A DNA stretch of 64,000 nt from [Clostridium] scindens ATCC 35704 (GCF_004295125.1 NZ_CP036170.1:2730501-2794500), one strand, 5' to 3'. Shown: positions 35,996 to 46,816, counted from the first letter of the stretch. Notes: generated by a model not told the origin, from the sequence alone. Translations and numbers: made by a program.

Positions 35996-37339
35996 ATGAA
36001 ATTAAAGAGAATCCTGGCTGCAGGATTGGCATTATCTATGGTTGCCGGCATGGCTATGACTGGGTGCGGAAAGAAGGAGGAAGGAAAAGCATCCATCTAT
36101 TACCTGAATTTTAAGCCGGAGGTGGCAAAGCAGTGGGAAGAGATCGCGAAAAAGTATAAGAAAGAGACCGGGGTAGAGGTAAAGGTGGTGACAGCGGCCT
36201 CTGGCACTTATGAATCCACGCTTAAGTCCGAGGTTGCCAAGAAGAATCCGCCGACTCTGTTTCAGATAAACGGGCCCATCGGCTATCACAACTGGAAGGA
36301 TTACTGCCTGGATCTGGCAGATACGGAAGTCTATAACAATCTGACGGATAAGGATATGGCGATCCGGGGCGTGGACGGCAAGGGCGTCTATGGAATCCCT
36401 TACGTGGTAGAGGGGTATGGAATCATCTATAACGATGCGATCATGGAGAAATATTTTGCGCTGCCACAAAAGGCGGTAGAGATCGGTTCGGCAGAAGAGA
36501 TTAAAGATTTTGAAACCTTGAAGGCAGTAGTGGAAGATATGACCAGGCATAAGGACGAACTGGGCATTGAAGGCGTATTCTCATCCACTTCTTTTGCTGC
36601 AGGGGAGGATTGGAGATGGCAGACCCATCTTGCCAACGTTCCGATCTACTATGAGTATCAGGAAAGCGGGGTGACAGACAAAGAGAAGATTGACTTTACC
36701 TACAACAAGAACTTTCAGAATATCTTCGATCTGTACCTGAATAACTCTTGTACGGAACCTGGACTTGTGGGCTCCAAGACGGTGGAAGACTCCATGGCGG
36801 AATTCGCTCTTGGCAAATCAGCCATGGTCCAGAACGGCAACTGGGGATGGGGACAAGTCTCTGACGTTAAAGGCAATGTCGTAAAGGAAGAGGATGTAAA
36901 ATTCCTTCCAATCTATACAGGAATGAATGAGGATGCAAAACAGGGCCTGTGCATCGGCACAGAGAACTTCTGGTGCGTCAACAGCAAGGTGGATGAAGCC
37001 AAGAGGCTGGCTGCCATTGAATTCCTGAATTGGCTGACCAATGAGGAGAAGGGCAAGAAGGAAATGGTCAAACTTGGATTCATCTCCCCATTTAAGACGT
37101 TCAGCGAGGATGAGCAGCCGGACGATCCGCTGGCAAAAGAAGTAGTTAGATATATGAATGACAATGGACTTGAAACCATATCATGGAACTTTACCTCATT
37201 TCCAAGCCAGACCTTCAAAGATAATTTCGGCGCGTCCTTGTTGGAATACGCCCAGGGAAGCAAGGAATGGAAAGCAGTGGTATCTGATATGAAAAAGGAC
37301 TGGGCTGCGGAAAAAGCCAATTCATCGGACGGTGAATAG
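35996..37339 (+). CDS. Sugar ABC transporter substrate-binding lipoprotein (family 1)
   Basis: A 447-residue extracellular lipoprotein. The start is ATG 35996 (MKLKRILAAGLALSMVAGMA) with AAGGGAGA upstream; the signal peptide ends in the lipobox MTGC. The rest is a MalE-type binding protein (ASIYYLNFKPEVAKQWEEIA; FALGKSAMVQNGNWGWGQ). It is the first gene of an importer with two permeases and a glycogen/maltodextrin phosphorylase, which suggests an alpha-gluco-oligosaccharide as substrate; that is inference from the neighbourhood. A striking dyad lies upstream. Confidence 0.92.
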   Translation: MKLKRILAAGLALSMVAGMAMTGCGKKEEGKASIYYLNFKPEVAKQWEEIAKKYKKETGVEVKVVTAASGTYESTLKSEVAKKNPPTLFQINGPIGYHNWKDYCLDLADTEVYNNLTDKDMAIRGVDGKGVYGIPYVVEGYGIIYNDAIMEKYFALPQKAVEIGSAEEIKDFETLKAVVEDMTRHKDELGIEGVFSSTSFAAGEDWRWQTHLANVPIYYEYQESGVTDKEKIDFTYNKNFQNIFDLYLNNSCTEPGLVGSKTVEDSMAEFALGKSAMVQNGNWGWGQVSDVKGNVVKEEDVKFLPIYTGMNEDAKQGLCIGTENFWCVNSKVDEAKRLAAIEFLNWLTNEEKGKKEMVKLGFISPFKTFSEDEQPDDPLAKEVVRYMNDNGLETISWNFTSFPSQTFKDNFGASLLEYAQGSKEWKAVVSDMKKDWAAEKANSSDGE

Positions 37340-37353
37340 GGAAGGAGCAAGTT

Positions 37354-38196
37354 ATGCAGAAGACCTTAAAGAGATATTTTCCTATTTTCGTGCTTCCGAC
37401 CCTGCTGGCATTTGCGGTCGCGTTCCTGATTCCGTTCGTAATGGGAATCTATCTGTCGTTCTGTAACTTTACAACCGTGATCGATGCAAGATTCACAGGC
37501 ATCAGCAATTATACGAAGATGTTCTCAAACCAGGACTTCCTGTCAGCGTTGTCCTTTACGGCAAGATTTACAGTTGTTTCAGTCATCCTGATCAATGCAG
37601 GCGCTTTTCTTCTGGCGCTTGCGCTTACAAAAGGAATCAAAGGAACCAATCTTTACCGAACCGTATTCTTTATGCCCAACCTGATCGGCGGCATCGTGCT
37701 GGGATATATCTGGCAGCTGATCATCAACGCGGTGCTTCTGCGATCCGGGGTTACCATAACCACCAGCGCAAAGTACGGCTTCTGGGGGCTGGTGATCCTC
37801 ATGGGCTGGCAGATGATCGGATATATGATGATCATCTATATCGCTGGCATTCAGAACATTTCCACAGAACTGATGGAAGCGGCAAAGATAGACGGGGCTA
37901 CGAATCTTCAGATATTGGGAAAGATTACGATCCCGCTGGTCATGCCCTCCATCACCATCTGCCTGTTCCTTACGCTTACCAACTCCTTCAAGCTGTTTGA
38001 CCAGAATCTTGCGCTGACCGCCGGACTGCCGGGGAGGCAGACGCAGATGCTGGCGCTTGATATCTACAATACCTTTTATGGTAGAACCGGCTGGGAAGGC
38101 GTAGGGCAGGCCAAGGCCGTGGTATTCTTCGTGATGGTCGCGGCGATCGCGCTGCTGCAGCTTTATTTTACCAGACGCAGGGAGGTGGAGAACTGA
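37354..38196 (+). CDS. Sugar ABC transporter permease (MalF type)
   Basis: A 280-residue permease with six helices and the EAA loop ELMEAAKIDGATNLQILGKI. The N-terminus FPIFVLPTLLAFAVAFLIPF and the YLSFCNFTT segment are typical of MalF-like sugar permeases. GGAAGGAG is 8 bp before ATG 37354. Its stop and the next start share a base (TGATG). Confidence 0.93.
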   Translation: MQKTLKRYFPIFVLPTLLAFAVAFLIPFVMGIYLSFCNFTTVIDARFTGISNYTKMFSNQDFLSALSFTARFTVVSVILINAGAFLLALALTKGIKGTNLYRTVFFMPNLIGGIVLGYIWQLIINAVLLRSGVTITTSAKYGFWGLVILMGWQMIGYMMIIYIAGIQNISTELMEAAKIDGATNLQILGKITIPLVMPSITICLFLTLTNSFKLFDQNLALTAGLPGRQTQMLALDIYNTFYGRTGWEGVGQAKAVVFFVMVAAIALLQLYFTRRREVEN

Positions 38197-39065
38197 TGGG
38201 AAGGAAAAAAGCAAAGAAAGAGGAGGACGTAAGCGAACTGTCCCGGAGAGCAGGCGTGACGCTGACCGTGGGAATCGGAGTTCTGGCGGTGATTTTCCTG
38301 CTCCCCATTCTGGTGGTGCTGCAGAATTCATTTAAAAGCAAGCTGTATATCAGCAATGAACCCTTTGCTTTACCGGTTGGCAATCTGTTTGCAGGGCTTG
38401 AGAACTACGTGGGAGGGGTAGAAAAGACCGGATTTTTGTCCGCATTCGGGTATTCCCTATTCATCACAGTATTTTCGGTAGCCCTCATCATACTGTGTAC
38501 TTCGATGACCGCCTGGTATATCATAAGGGTTAAGAATCGATTTACCACGGCGCTCTATTATCTGTTCGTCTTCGCGATGATCGTGCCCTTCCAGATGGTG
38601 ATGTTTACGATGACGAAGATCGCCAACATGCTGTATCTGGATAATCCGGTGGGAATCATATTTCTGTACCTGGGGTTTGGCTGTGGCCTTTCAGTCTTCA
38701 TGTTCTGCGGATTCATCAAGTCCATCCCGCTGGAGATAGAAGAGGCGGCGATGATTGATGGCTGCGCGCCTCTTCAGACATTTTTCAGGATCGTGCTTCC
38801 GATATTGAAGCCGACGGTGATCACCATCGCAATCTTGAATGCCATGTGGATCTGGAACGACTACCTGCTTCCTTATCTGGTCATCGGCAGCGACTATAAG
38901 ACGATCCCCATCGCGGTCCAATATCTGAGGGGCGGGTATGGCTCCGTTGATATGGGCGCTATGATGGCGATGCTGGTACTGGCCATTCTTCCGATCATTG
39001 TCTTCTATCTGCTTAGCCAGAAGCATATCATTAAAGGTGTTGCCGCGGGAGCGGTAAAGGGATAG
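38196..39065 (+). CDS. Sugar ABC transporter permease (MalG type)
   Basis: A 289-residue permease with six helices, a charged N-terminus ([20 protein letters not shown]) and the EAA loop [20 protein letters not shown]. It completes the importer with the preceding permease. No ATPase gene accompanies it; such importers commonly share an MsmK-like ATPase encoded elsewhere. The phosphorylase gene follows after 58 bp. Confidence 0.93.
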   Translation: MGRKKAKKEEDVSELSRRAGVTLTVGIGVLAVIFLLPILVVLQNSFKSKLYISNEPFALPVGNLFAGLENYVGGVEKTGFLSAFGYSLFITVFSVALIILCTSMTAWYIIRVKNRFTTALYYLFVFAMIVPFQMVMFTMTKIANMLYLDNPVGIIFLYLGFGCGLSVFMFCGFIKSIPLEIEEAAMIDGCAPLQTFFRIVLPILKPTVITIAILNAMWIWNDYLLPYLVIGSDYKTIPIAVQYLRGGYGSVDMGAMMAMLVLAILPIIVFYLLSQKHIIKGVAAGAVKG

Positions 39066-39123
39066 TGGAAAAAAAACTGGATTTGTGTTAGAGTGTAGAA
39101 GAAATGGCAAAAGGAGGAAGATT

Positions 39124-41388
39124 ATGTTAGAAAATGAATTGACGGCCTTGGTGCAGACAAAATTAAATAAAGAGATGAAAGATGCAAGCGATAAGGAATT
39201 GTATTATGTCCTGCTTGCCTATACGAAAGAAAGACTGAAAGAGACGCCGGCGATTGAGGGCGATAAGAAATTATACTATATTTCCGCAGAATTCCTGATT
39301 GGGAAGCTTCTGTCTAATAACCTGATTAATCTTGGCATCTATGAAGAGGTGGCAGAAGTCCTGAAGAAAAATGGCAGGGAGCTTTCCCGGATTGAAGAAG
39401 TGGAGCCGGAGCCGTCCCTTGGAAACGGCGGACTTGGAAGGCTTGCCGCCTGCTTCCTGGATTCCATCGCAACTTTGGGCCTTGCCGGCGACGGAATCGG
39501 CCTGAACTACCATATGGGCCTGTTCCGCCAGGTATTTCAGGGGCACAAGCAGAAGGAAGTGCCGAATCCATGGATAGAGCCCGAGAGCTGGCTTACGGAT
39601 ACGGGAATTAGATTTGAAGTGCCGTTCCGTGATTTTACGCTGACTTCCAGGCTGTATGACATTGATGTTGCGGGCTATGAGAATGGGAAGAACAAACTGC
39701 ACCTTTTTGATGTGGAAGGCGTGGACGAGAGCATTATCGGGGACGGGATCAACTTTGACAAGCACAATATCGGCAAGAACCTGACGCTCTTTCTGTACCC
39801 GGATGACAGCGACAAGGCAGGCAACCTTCTTCGGATCTACCAGCAGTACTTTATGGTATCCAACGCGGCCCAGCTGATCTTAAAGGAATGCAAAGAAAAG
39901 GGATATGACCTTCGCCGGCTGCATGAGCATGTGGCGATCCAGATCAATGACACCCACCCGTCCATGGTGATCCCGGAACTGATCCGTCTGCTGGTGCAGA
40001 ATCAGATCGACTTTAATGAAGCCATCGAGATCGTGCAGAAGACCTGCGCGTATACGAACCATACGATCCTGGCAGAAGCGCTGGAGAAATGGCCGCTGGA
40101 TTACTTAGAGCAGGTAGCGCCGCAGATCGTGCCGATTATCAAGGATCTGGATACGCGCGTCAAGGGAAGATACCAGGATCCAAGGGTTGCCATTATAGAT
40201 GAACAGAACCGCGTCCACATGGCACATATGGACATCCACTTCGGGCACAGCGTCAATGGAGTGGCGGCTCTTCATACGGAGATACTGAAGAATTCCGAAT
40301 TGAAGCATTTCTATGATATCTACCCGCAGAAGTTCAATAACAAGACGAACGGCATTACCTTCCGCCGGTGGCTTCTGCACTGCAATAAGGAACTGGTGCG
40401 CTGGATCAGCGGGTATGTGGAGGAAGACTTCCGAAAGGATGCCAACAAGTTGGAGAAACTGCTGCGCCACATCGACAGCGAGATCGCATTAGAGAAACTC
40501 CTGGATGTGAAGCACCAGAAGAAAGTGCAGCTGGCGGAATATTTAAAAGAGACGCAGAGGCTGGAACTGAACCCGGATTCTATCTTCGACATCCAGATCA
40601 AGCGCCTGCATGAGTACAAGCGGCAGCAGATGAATGCCCTGTATGTGATCTATAAATATATGGAAATAAAGGCCGGAAAGAAGCCGCAGATACCGATTAC
40701 CATGATCTTCGGGGCAAAGGCCGCGCCGGCATACACCATCGCAAAGGATATCATCCATCTGATCCTGTGCCTGCAGGAACTGGTAGATCATGATCCGGAT
40801 GTGGCGCCATACCTCAAGGTAGTCATGGTGGAAAATTATAATGTAACCATGGCTGAACATCTGATACCTGCCTGCGATATCTCCGAGCAGATATCCCTGG
40901 CCTCCAAGGAAGCATCCGGAACGGGCAACATGAAGTTCATGCTGAACGGGGCGGTGACGCTTGGCACGGAAGATGGGGCCAACGTGGAGATCCACGAACT
41001 GGTGGGGGATGACAACATCTATATCTTCGGCGAGTCCAGCCAGCAGGTCATTGACCATTATGCGAACCGGGACTACCGGGCGGTGGATTACTATATTAAT
41101 GACGAGCAGATCCGCTCCCTGATCAACTTCATTATCAGCCCAGAGATGATGAAGATCGGCGATCCTTACCATCTGCTTCAGATTCATGCGGAACTGATCC
41201 AGAAGGACTGGTTCATGACACTTCTGGACCTGAAAGACTATATTGCCACCAAGAACCGCGCATACGAAGAGTATGCGGATCGCAAGGCGTGGAGCAAGAA
41301 GATGCTGACCAACATCGCGATGGCAGGGTACTTCTCCTCCGACCGGACGATAGCGGAATACAATAAAGATATCTGGCATCTGAAATAA
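39124..41388 (+). CDS. glgP: Glycogen/maltodextrin phosphorylase
   Basis: A 754-residue GT35 alpha-glucan phosphorylase that releases glucose-1-phosphate from alpha-1,4-glucans. The start is ATG 39124 (AAAGGAGGAAG upstream); the frame is open from 39085. Signatures: [20 protein letters not shown] near the N-terminus, [17 protein letters not shown], and the pyridoxal-phosphate lysine in [20 protein letters not shown]. Placed after a sugar importer it probably degrades imported maltodextrins rather than stored glycogen. A hairpin terminator follows at 41408. Confidence 0.96.
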   Translation: MLENELTALVQTKLNKEMKDASDKELYYVLLAYTKERLKETPAIEGDKKLYYISAEFLIGKLLSNNLINLGIYEEVAEVLKKNGRELSRIEEVEPEPSLGNGGLGRLAACFLDSIATLGLAGDGIGLNYHMGLFRQVFQGHKQKEVPNPWIEPESWLTDTGIRFEVPFRDFTLTSRLYDIDVAGYENGKNKLHLFDVEGVDESIIGDGINFDKHNIGKNLTLFLYPDDSDKAGNLLRIYQQYFMVSNAAQLILKECKEKGYDLRRLHEHVAIQINDTHPSMVIPELIRLLVQNQIDFNEAIEIVQKTCAYTNHTILAEALEKWPLDYLEQVAPQIVPIIKDLDTRVKGRYQDPRVAIIDEQNRVHMAHMDIHFGHSVNGVAALHTEILKNSELKHFYDIYPQKFNNKTNGITFRRWLLHCNKELVRWISGYVEEDFRKDANKLEKLLRHIDSEIALEKLLDVKHQKKVQLAEYLKETQRLELNPDSIFDIQIKRLHEYKRQQMNALYVIYKYMEIKAGKKPQIPITMIFGAKAAPAYTIAKDIIHLILCLQELVDHDPDVAPYLKVVMVENYNVTMAEHLIPACDISEQISLASKEASGTGNMKFMLNGAVTLGTEDGANVEIHELVGDDNIYIFGESSQQVIDHYANRDYRAVDYYINDEQIRSLINFIISPEMMKIGDPYHLLQIHAELIQKDWFMTLLDLKDYIATKNRAYEEYADRKAWSKKMLTNIAMAGYFSSDRTIAEYNKDIWHLK

Positions 41389-41981
41389 TTTGAAATAATA
41401 GGAATATGGGCAGCGTGATTCGTCTTAAATCGCGCTGCCCCTGTGCTTTTATAAATGGTTAAATCAAGTTTTTCATAGGATACCAATTGGCCCAATGGGA
41501 TACGCGTTGCCAAATGGCGTTCTGGGTCTGCCGGCGCTTCATCCGCATAGCCGATAGCCAGGATATTGATCGGCTCAAGAGAATCCGGCAGCTGAAATTC
41601 TTCTTTTATAATGTCTGGCTTGAAGAAACATATCCATACAGAACCCAGGCCAAGTTCCGTAGCTTCTAGCATCATATGGTCTGTCAAAATAGAAGCATCA
41701 ATATCCGTGGTTTTTTTGCCGTCAAAAGGACGTTTCCATGCCTTGGAATGGTCGGCGCAGACAAGGATCGCTAAAGGCGCCCCATGTAGATTAGCAGCCT
41801 TGGAAATCTTTTTTAACCCTTCTTCTTGTTGTATGACCAGCAAGCGCACGGGCTGTAGATTAGCGGCGGTAGGCGCTACATGTGCAGCGTTTAAAATTTG
41901 ATCAAGTTTTTCTGCCTCTACTTTCTTGTCTGTATATTTTCTTACAGAAAAGCGTGTTTTTGCAATATCCAAAAAATTCAT
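41238..41981 (-). CDS. Nitroreductase family protein with an abnormal C-terminal extension
   Basis: The first 172 residues are a normal FMN-dependent nitroreductase ([64 protein letters not shown]), about the usual full length. The frame then continues 75 residues through the glgP terminator hairpin (41408-41440) and 151 bp antisense into glgP before stopping at 41238. A single base gained or lost in the A5 run at codons 170-171 would stop translation immediately, so the tail is probably an artefact of stop loss or an indel. The gene is more AT-rich than its neighbours and is divergent from an HxlR regulator. Confidence 0.85.
   Translation of the reverse strand: MNFLDIAKTRFSVRKYTDKKVEAEKLDQILNAAHVAPTAANLQPVRLLVIQQEEGLKKISKAANLHGAPLAILVCADHSKAWKRPFDGKKTTDIDASILTDHMMLEATELGLGSVWICFFKPDIIKEEFQLPDSLEPINILAIGYADEAPADPERHLATRIPLGQLVSYEKLDLTIYKSTGAARFKTNHAAHIPIISNYFRCQISLLYSAIVRSEEKYPAIAMLVSIFLLHALRSAYSSYARFLVAI
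41408..41444 (+). terminator. Rho-independent terminator of glgP
   Basis: A 13-bp stem (41408-41420 with 41428-41440, one G-U) with a 7-nt loop lies 20 bp after the glgP stop; a TTTT run follows at 41447-41450. Confidence 0.78.
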
Positions 41982-42109
41982 AAAAAATCCTCCTTGATTT
42001 GTCGTTGTGTATCAGGTTAACCTATACTATAATTATACCTGCAATAGATTATATGACAAGAACGCACTATTAAGTTATATACTACCCAAAAAGAAAGTAT
42101 GGTGATTTG
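41982..42109. promoter_or_regulatory. Divergent promoter region between nitroreductase and HxlR regulator
   Basis: This AT-rich 128-bp spacer holds the 10-bp palindrome TATAATTATA at 42028-42037, which gives TATAAT-like -10 elements on both strands and could be the HxlR operator. The arrangement fits an HxlR protein controlling the reductase gene. Confidence 0.5.
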
Positions 42110-42433
42110 ATGAATACCAAGTGTTGTGAATTTACTTGTCCTGTCGAAGCGACAATCCAGCTGATTGGCGGCAAGTATAAATCGGTCATCCTGTGGCATT
42201 TGATGGGGAAGACATTGCGTTATAGCGAGATTCACAAGTTAATGCCTAAGGCGACTGATAAAATGCTGGCCCAACAGCTTCGTGAATTAGAAAAGGATGG
42301 ACTTATAAATCGAAAGGTATATCCTGTCGTACCGCCAAAAACGGAGTATTCGCTTACGGATTTTGGCAATACCCTTTCGCCTATACTGGTCGAAATGTGT
42401 AACTGGGGCAAACAGTATTTGGACTATCAATAA
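42110..42433 (+). CDS. HxlR-family transcriptional regulator
   Basis: A 107-residue winged-helix regulator. The N-terminus CPVEATIQLIGGKYKSVILW with the conserved cysteine and GGKYK, the LRYSEIHKLMPKATDKMLAQ recognition region and EYSLTDFG wing are family signatures. HxlR proteins respond to aldehydes, disulfide stress or quinones. Divergent orientation from the nitroreductase suggests it controls that gene. ATG 42110 is preceded by an in-frame TTG at 42107; the ribosome site is weak. Low GC compared with neighbours hints at acquisition as a pair. Confidence 0.9.
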   Translation: MNTKCCEFTCPVEATIQLIGGKYKSVILWHLMGKTLRYSEIHKLMPKATDKMLAQQLRELEKDGLINRKVYPVVPPKTEYSLTDFGNTLSPILVEMCNWGKQYLDYQ

Positions 42434-42507
42434 ATGCTATAAGCCTAAAGCATATTGCACAAAATTGCATACATGATTAGTAATGAGAACAATTATCAGA
42501 ATAAGGC

Positions 42508-42536
42508 TTGATATTTTTATTTCCGGGTGATATACT
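42508..42536 (+). promoter_or_regulatory. Promoter of pflBA
   Basis: TTGATA (42508-42513), a 17-bp spacer and TATACT (42531-42536), 45 bp before the pflB start. No clear Rex or Fnr half-sites were recognised nearby. Confidence 0.72.
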
Positions 42537-42581
42537 GTGCGGGAAAATGAAAACCTGATACACGAAAGGGGATAAATTAGA

Positions 42582-44834
42582 ATGGCACAGTATGAACAGT
42601 GGGAAGGTTTTAAGGGAAGGCTATGGAAAGATGACGTTGATGTAAGAGACTTTATCCAGAACAACTACGTTCCGTATGAAGGCGACGCGTCATTCCTGGC
42701 AGGCGCTACAGAAGCAACCGACAGACTATGGGGCAGATTGCAGGAACTTCAGAAAGAAGAGCGTGCTAAAGGCGGAGTACTGGATATGGAGACAGAGATC
42801 GTATCCGGGCTTACGGCTTATGGCACTGGATATATTGAGGAAGATATGAAGGATCTGGAACAAGTGGTGGGCCTTCAGACGGACAAGCCGCTGAAGCGCG
42901 CTTTTATGCCCTACGGCGGTATCCATATGGCGGAGAAGGCCTGCACCACCTATGGCTACCAGCCAAGCGAGAGACTTCACGAGATATTTACCAAATACCA
43001 TAAGACGCACAATCAGGGCGTATTTGATATCTATACGCCGGAGATGAAAAGGGCGCGTCACAACAAGATTATTACAGGCCTGCCGGATACGTATGGCAGG
43101 GGACGCATCGTAGGGGATTATCGGCGCGTGGCGCTCTATGGCATCGACTACTTGATCGAGCGTAAGCAGCAGGACTTTATCCGCGGCGAGAGGCACGGCA
43201 TGAAGGGTACGGACTTCCGCCTGCGGGAAGAGATCGCAGACCAGATCAAGGCATTAAAAGAAATGAAAGAGATGGCTTGGGTGTATGGCTATGACATCTC
43301 GCAGCCGGCCAAGGACGCGAAAGAAGCGGTGCAATGGCTCTACTTCGGCTATCTTGCAGCCATCAAGACCCAGAACGGGGCAGCTATGAGCGTAGGACGC
43401 ATTTCCACATTCCTGGATATCTATATGCAGAGAGACTTGGAAAAGGGAACGCTTACTGAGACGCAGGCTCAGGAATTGATCGACCACATGGTTATGAAGT
43501 TTCGGATGGTGAAGTTTGCAAGGATCCCGTCATATAATGAACTCTTCTCCGGAGATCCGGTCTGGGCGACCCTGGAGGTGGGAGGACTCGGACAGGATGG
43601 ACGCTCTATGGTGACGAAGAACGATTACCGATTCCTTCATACCCTGGAAAACATGGGTCCATCGCCGGAGCCGAACCTGACGGTGCTCTATTCCCCGCGC
43701 CTGCCGGAGAACTTCAAGAAGTATGCGGCCATGATATCCGTGACCACAAGTTCCATCCAGTATGAAAATGATGATGTCATGCGCCCGGTATGGGGGGACG
43801 ACTATTCTATCTGCTGCTGCGTGTCAGCCACCCAGACAGGCAAGGAGATGCAGTTCTTCGGCGCCCGCGCCAATCTGGCGAAATGCCTGCTGTATGCCAT
43901 CAATGGCGGTATCGATGTAAAGTCGAGAGAGCAGGTAGCGCCGGCGTACAGGCCGATCACCTCAGAGTATCTGGATTACGATGAAGTTATGGAACGATAT
44001 GACGCTATGATGGAATGGCTGTCAAAACTGTATGTGGACACCCTGAATATGATTCACTATATGCATGACAAGTACAACTATGAGGCAGCGGAGATGGCGC
44101 TTATCGACACGGATGTAAGACGTACATTCGCCACCGGGATCGCCGGATTCTCTCATGTGGTCGATTCCTTGAGCGCGATCAAGTATGCCAAGGTCAAGGT
44201 GATTCGAGACGAGGACGGCCTGGCGGTGGACTTTGAGACGCAGGGAGACTTCCCAAGATACGGGAATGATGACGACCGTGCGGACGAGATCGCAATCTGG
44301 CTTCTCAAGACATTCATGCATAAACTTAAGAAATGCCATACCTACCGGAATTCTGAACCCACAACCTCAATCCTTACCATTACGTCCAACGTAGTATATG
44401 GCAAGGCTACCGGATCGCTGCCGGATGGAAGAAAAGCAGGAGAGCCACTGGCGCCTGGGGCGAACCCATCATACGGCGCGGAGAAGAACGGGCTGCTGGC
44501 GTCTCTGAACTCTGTGGCGAAGCTTCCTTATGAACTTGCCCTTGACGGAATCTCTAATACGCAGACCATCAGCCCGGGCGCGCTTGGGCACAGCGATGAG
44601 GAGCGCACGGACAATCTGGTAGGCGTGCTGGACGGATATTTCAGCCAAGGAGCGCATCATCTGAATGTAAACGTGTTTGGCACCGAGAAACTAATTGATG
44701 CTATGGAGCACCCAGAAAAGCCGGAATACGCCAATTTCACGATTCGCGTGTCCGGATATGCGGTTAAGTTCATTGACCTGACCAGGGAACAGCAGATGGA
44801 CGTTATCGCCAGAACCTGTCACGATAGAATGTAA
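42582..44834 (+). CDS. pflB: Formate C-acetyltransferase (pyruvate formate-lyase)
   Basis: A 750-residue glycyl-radical enzyme converting pyruvate and CoA to acetyl-CoA and formate under anaerobic conditions. The thiyl-radical cysteines lie in [13 protein letters not shown] (C411-C413; the family needs an adjacent pair) and the radical glycine is Gly725 in [17 protein letters not shown]. Length is normal. GAAAGGGG precedes ATG 42582 by 10 bp. It is followed after 14 bp by its activase. Confidence 0.97.
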   Translation: MAQYEQWEGFKGRLWKDDVDVRDFIQNNYVPYEGDASFLAGATEATDRLWGRLQELQKEERAKGGVLDMETEIVSGLTAYGTGYIEEDMKDLEQVVGLQTDKPLKRAFMPYGGIHMAEKACTTYGYQPSERLHEIFTKYHKTHNQGVFDIYTPEMKRARHNKIITGLPDTYGRGRIVGDYRRVALYGIDYLIERKQQDFIRGERHGMKGTDFRLREEIADQIKALKEMKEMAWVYGYDISQPAKDAKEAVQWLYFGYLAAIKTQNGAAMSVGRISTFLDIYMQRDLEKGTLTETQAQELIDHMVMKFRMVKFARIPSYNELFSGDPVWATLEVGGLGQDGRSMVTKNDYRFLHTLENMGPSPEPNLTVLYSPRLPENFKKYAAMISVTTSSIQYENDDVMRPVWGDDYSICCCVSATQTGKEMQFFGARANLAKCLLYAINGGIDVKSREQVAPAYRPITSEYLDYDEVMERYDAMMEWLSKLYVDTLNMIHYMHDKYNYEAAEMALIDTDVRRTFATGIAGFSHVVDSLSAIKYAKVKVIRDEDGLAVDFETQGDFPRYGNDDDRADEIAIWLLKTFMHKLKKCHTYRNSEPTTSILTITSNVVYGKATGSLPDGRKAGEPLAPGANPSYGAEKNGLLASLNSVAKLPYELALDGISNTQTISPGALGHSDEERTDNLVGVLDGYFSQGAHHLNVNVFGTEKLIDAMEHPEKPEYANFTIRVSGYAVKFIDLTREQQMDVIARTCHDRM

Positions 44835-44848
44835 GAAGGAGCAAGAGT

Positions 44849-45574
44849 ATGACAAAAGGATACATTCATTCTTTGGAAAGTTTTGGCTCTGTAGATGGAC
44901 CAGGCGTCCGCTACGTGATATTTACCTCCGGCTGCGCCATGCGCTGCCAGTTCTGTCACAACCCGGACACCTGGAATAAGAGGGCAGGAACCCCTTATAC
45001 TGCGGATGAACTAATAGAAAAGGCGCTAAAGTACCGCTCTTACTGGGGAAGCAAAGGCGGGATCACAGTCAGCGGAGGCGAGCCCCTCTTACAGATCGAC
45101 TTCTTATTAGAACTATTCGAAAGGGCCAGGCAGGAAGGTATCCATACTGCCCTTGATACCAGCGGAAATCCATTTACAAAAAAAGAGCCGTTCTTTGGAA
45201 AATTCCGAAAACTGATGGAGTACACCGATCTGGTGCTGCTGGATATCAAGCATATCGATGACGGACAGCATAAGATTCTGACCGGACAATCAAACCAGAA
45301 TATCCTGGAACTGGCAGGATATCTCTCAGATATAGGAAAGCCAGTCTGGATCCGCCACGTCCTGGTTCCGGGAAGAAGCGATGAAGATGCATATCTCATA
45401 AGACTTCATGACTTTATCGCGACCCTGAAGAATGTAGAAAAAGTAGAAGTTCTTCCCTACCATACGCTGGGCGTATATAAATGGAAAGAACTGGGGCTTG
45501 AGTATCCCCTGGAAGGGGTGGAGCCCCCCACAACAGAACGCGTGGAGAACGCCAAGCGTATATTGAACACGTAA
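44849..45574 (+). CDS. pflA: Pyruvate formate-lyase-activating enzyme
   Basis: A 241-residue radical SAM protein that installs the glycyl radical on PflB. The cluster motif is CAMRCQFCHNP (C-x3-C-x2-C), with the glycine-rich GGITVSGGEPLLQ next. AGAAGGAG is 8 bp before ATG 44849. Its last codons and stop lie inside the left arm of the long palindrome at 45567-45641. Confidence 0.97.
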   Translation: MTKGYIHSLESFGSVDGPGVRYVIFTSGCAMRCQFCHNPDTWNKRAGTPYTADELIEKALKYRSYWGSKGGITVSGGEPLLQIDFLLELFERARQEGIHTALDTSGNPFTKKEPFFGKFRKLMEYTDLVLLDIKHIDDGQHKILTGQSNQNILELAGYLSDIGKPVWIRHVLVPGRSDEDAYLIRLHDFIATLKNVEKVEVLPYHTLGVYKWKELGLEYPLEGVEPPTTERVENAKRILNT

Positions 45575-45641
45575 CAAAATGAAGATGTGCACGTAACACT
45601 TTTGAAAAGTGTTACGTGCACATCTTCATTTTGTTACGTGT
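45567..45641. repeat. 75-bp perfect palindrome between convergent genes
   Basis: Bases 45567-45603 and 45605-45641 are exact reverse complements (37 bp each) around a single central base. Each arm contains CACGTAAC or its complement twice, 22 bp apart (45568, 45590; 45611, 45633). The left arm covers the pflA stop codon. It could act as a bidirectional terminator, but no T run follows either arm. The length and perfection exceed an ordinary terminator. Confidence 0.85.
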
Positions 45642-45651
45642 CAACTTGCCT

Positions 45652-45685
45652 CAACTGGTGCGTAAAATCGTCACAACTGGTGTGT
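45652..45685. repeat. Direct repeat next to the palindrome
   Basis: CAACTGGTGCGT (45652-45663) and CAACTGGTGTGT (45674-45685) repeat at a 22-bp interval, the same spacing as the motifs in the palindrome. The second copy overlaps the 3' end of the GH18 gene. Origin unknown. Confidence 0.55.
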
Positions 45686-46816
45686 CAAATTGAACCGGTC
45701 AGCCAGAAGGAGCCAGTTGGCTCGAAATAGTTGCATTATCTGCCAGTAGGATACGCCTCTTAGGCCGAACTCTTCGACAAGGTCAAATTTCCTATTCAAG
45801 CTGCGGACATCTTCGAACCACACTTCGTGTTCTGTTCCGTTGGACCAGTAGCGGAAGAAAGGAGACTGGGCGATATCGTCAAATTGGATGGCCGCGCCTC
45901 GGGAAATGGCCAGCTGCACGGCTTCCACATTGCCGATGGTGCGGGCGCGGGAGGTGCCTCGCACGAAGGGCAGCGTCCAGTCATAACCATAGTTGGGTAT
46001 CCCCAGATGGATCTTGGAAGGGGGGATCACGGTGACCGCATATTCCACCACCTCCCGGACCTTATTAAGTGGGGCGACTGCCATGGGGGGCCCGTAGGTG
46101 TAGCCCCACTCGTAAGTCATTAAAAGGACATAATCCGCAGTCTCGCCCAGCCTCCGGTAGTCTTTGCCCTCATAGAGAAGCCCGGTCTGGGTATCCGAGG
46201 TCTTCGGTGCCAGAGCGACGCTGGTTGGATACCCGAGGGCGCTTACGGCTTCTTGCATATAGGCGACGAAATCTACAAAGGCATCCCTGTCATTGGCGAG
46301 GATATATTCGAAGTCGATGTCCAGCCCCTGGAATCCTCGGGTCGTGATCTGCTCCACAATCGCATCTTTAAGCCGCCTTCTGGCATCCAGGTCATTCACA
46401 ACCTGGGAAATCAAGGAATTGTTAAAACGTCCGTCCGGCCCAAAAGGCGTCAAGGTAAGAATTGGCGCTGTACCAAAGGCTCTGGCGGTATCAATCATCC
46501 AGGCGTCATCCAGCAAAGGCCCGATCAGCTCCCCTTCCATTGTAAATCCATAGGAAAATATATAGAGATAGGAGAGATAAGGGAGCGTCTCCCGAAGAAC
46601 CCACGGGCTGATAAAGGGATAGGCATATCCGCCTGCATAGATTGAAGAGCGGGGAGAAGAGATACCCGCAGGCGTTGGAAGCAGCAGGGCTTCGCCTATG
46701 GCAAGCCGGTATGGATAGGGAATCTGGTTCAGATAGACAATTGTAGAAACAGGAATGCCATAGGCGGCAGCAATGCTGTCCACGGTATCTCCTGGCTTAA
46801 CGGTATAGATGAGCAT
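45671..46816 (-). CDS. LysM-GH18 hydrolase (YaaH/SleL-like, spore-cortex type)
   Basis: A 381-residue protein. The start is ATG 46816, with GGGAGAA upstream; the frame is open further, to 47173, but lacks homology there. Residues 3-46 form one LysM domain (YTVKPGDTVDSIAAAYGIPV), and about 55-375 a GH18 barrel with the catalytic GLDIDFEY (acid Glu) and MTYEWGY. There is no signal peptide. This architecture is that of spore-associated YaaH/SleL N-acetylglucosaminidases that degrade cortex fragments at germination. It supports a spore-forming host and converges on pflA across the palindrome. Confidence 0.9.
   Translation of the reverse strand: MLIYTVKPGDTVDSIAAAYGIPVSTIVYLNQIPYPYRLAIGEALLLPTPAGISSPRSSIYAGGYAYPFISPWVLRETLPYLSYLYIFSYGFTMEGELIGPLLDDAWMIDTARAFGTAPILTLTPFGPDGRFNNSLISQVVNDLDARRRLKDAIVEQITTRGFQGLDIDFEYILANDRDAFVDFVAYMQEAVSALGYPTSVALAPKTSDTQTGLLYEGKDYRRLGETADYVLLMTYEWGYTYGPPMAVAPLNKVREVVEYAVTVIPPSKIHLGIPNYGYDWTLPFVRGTSRARTIGNVEAVQLAISRGAAIQFDDIAQSPFFRYWSNGTEHEVWFEDVRSLNRKFDLVEEFGLRGVSYWQIMQLFRANWLLLADRFNLTHQL

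Noticed and set aside
42434-42581. Rex/Fnr operator before pflB
   Set aside because: I looked for TTGTTAA-type or TTGAT-N4-ATCAA dyads and found no convincing pair; only the sigma-A promoter is supported.
45567-45685. CRISPR-like array suggested by the 22-bp spacing of repeats
   Set aside because: There are only paired short motifs explained by a palindrome, no unique spacers of constant length and no cas genes.
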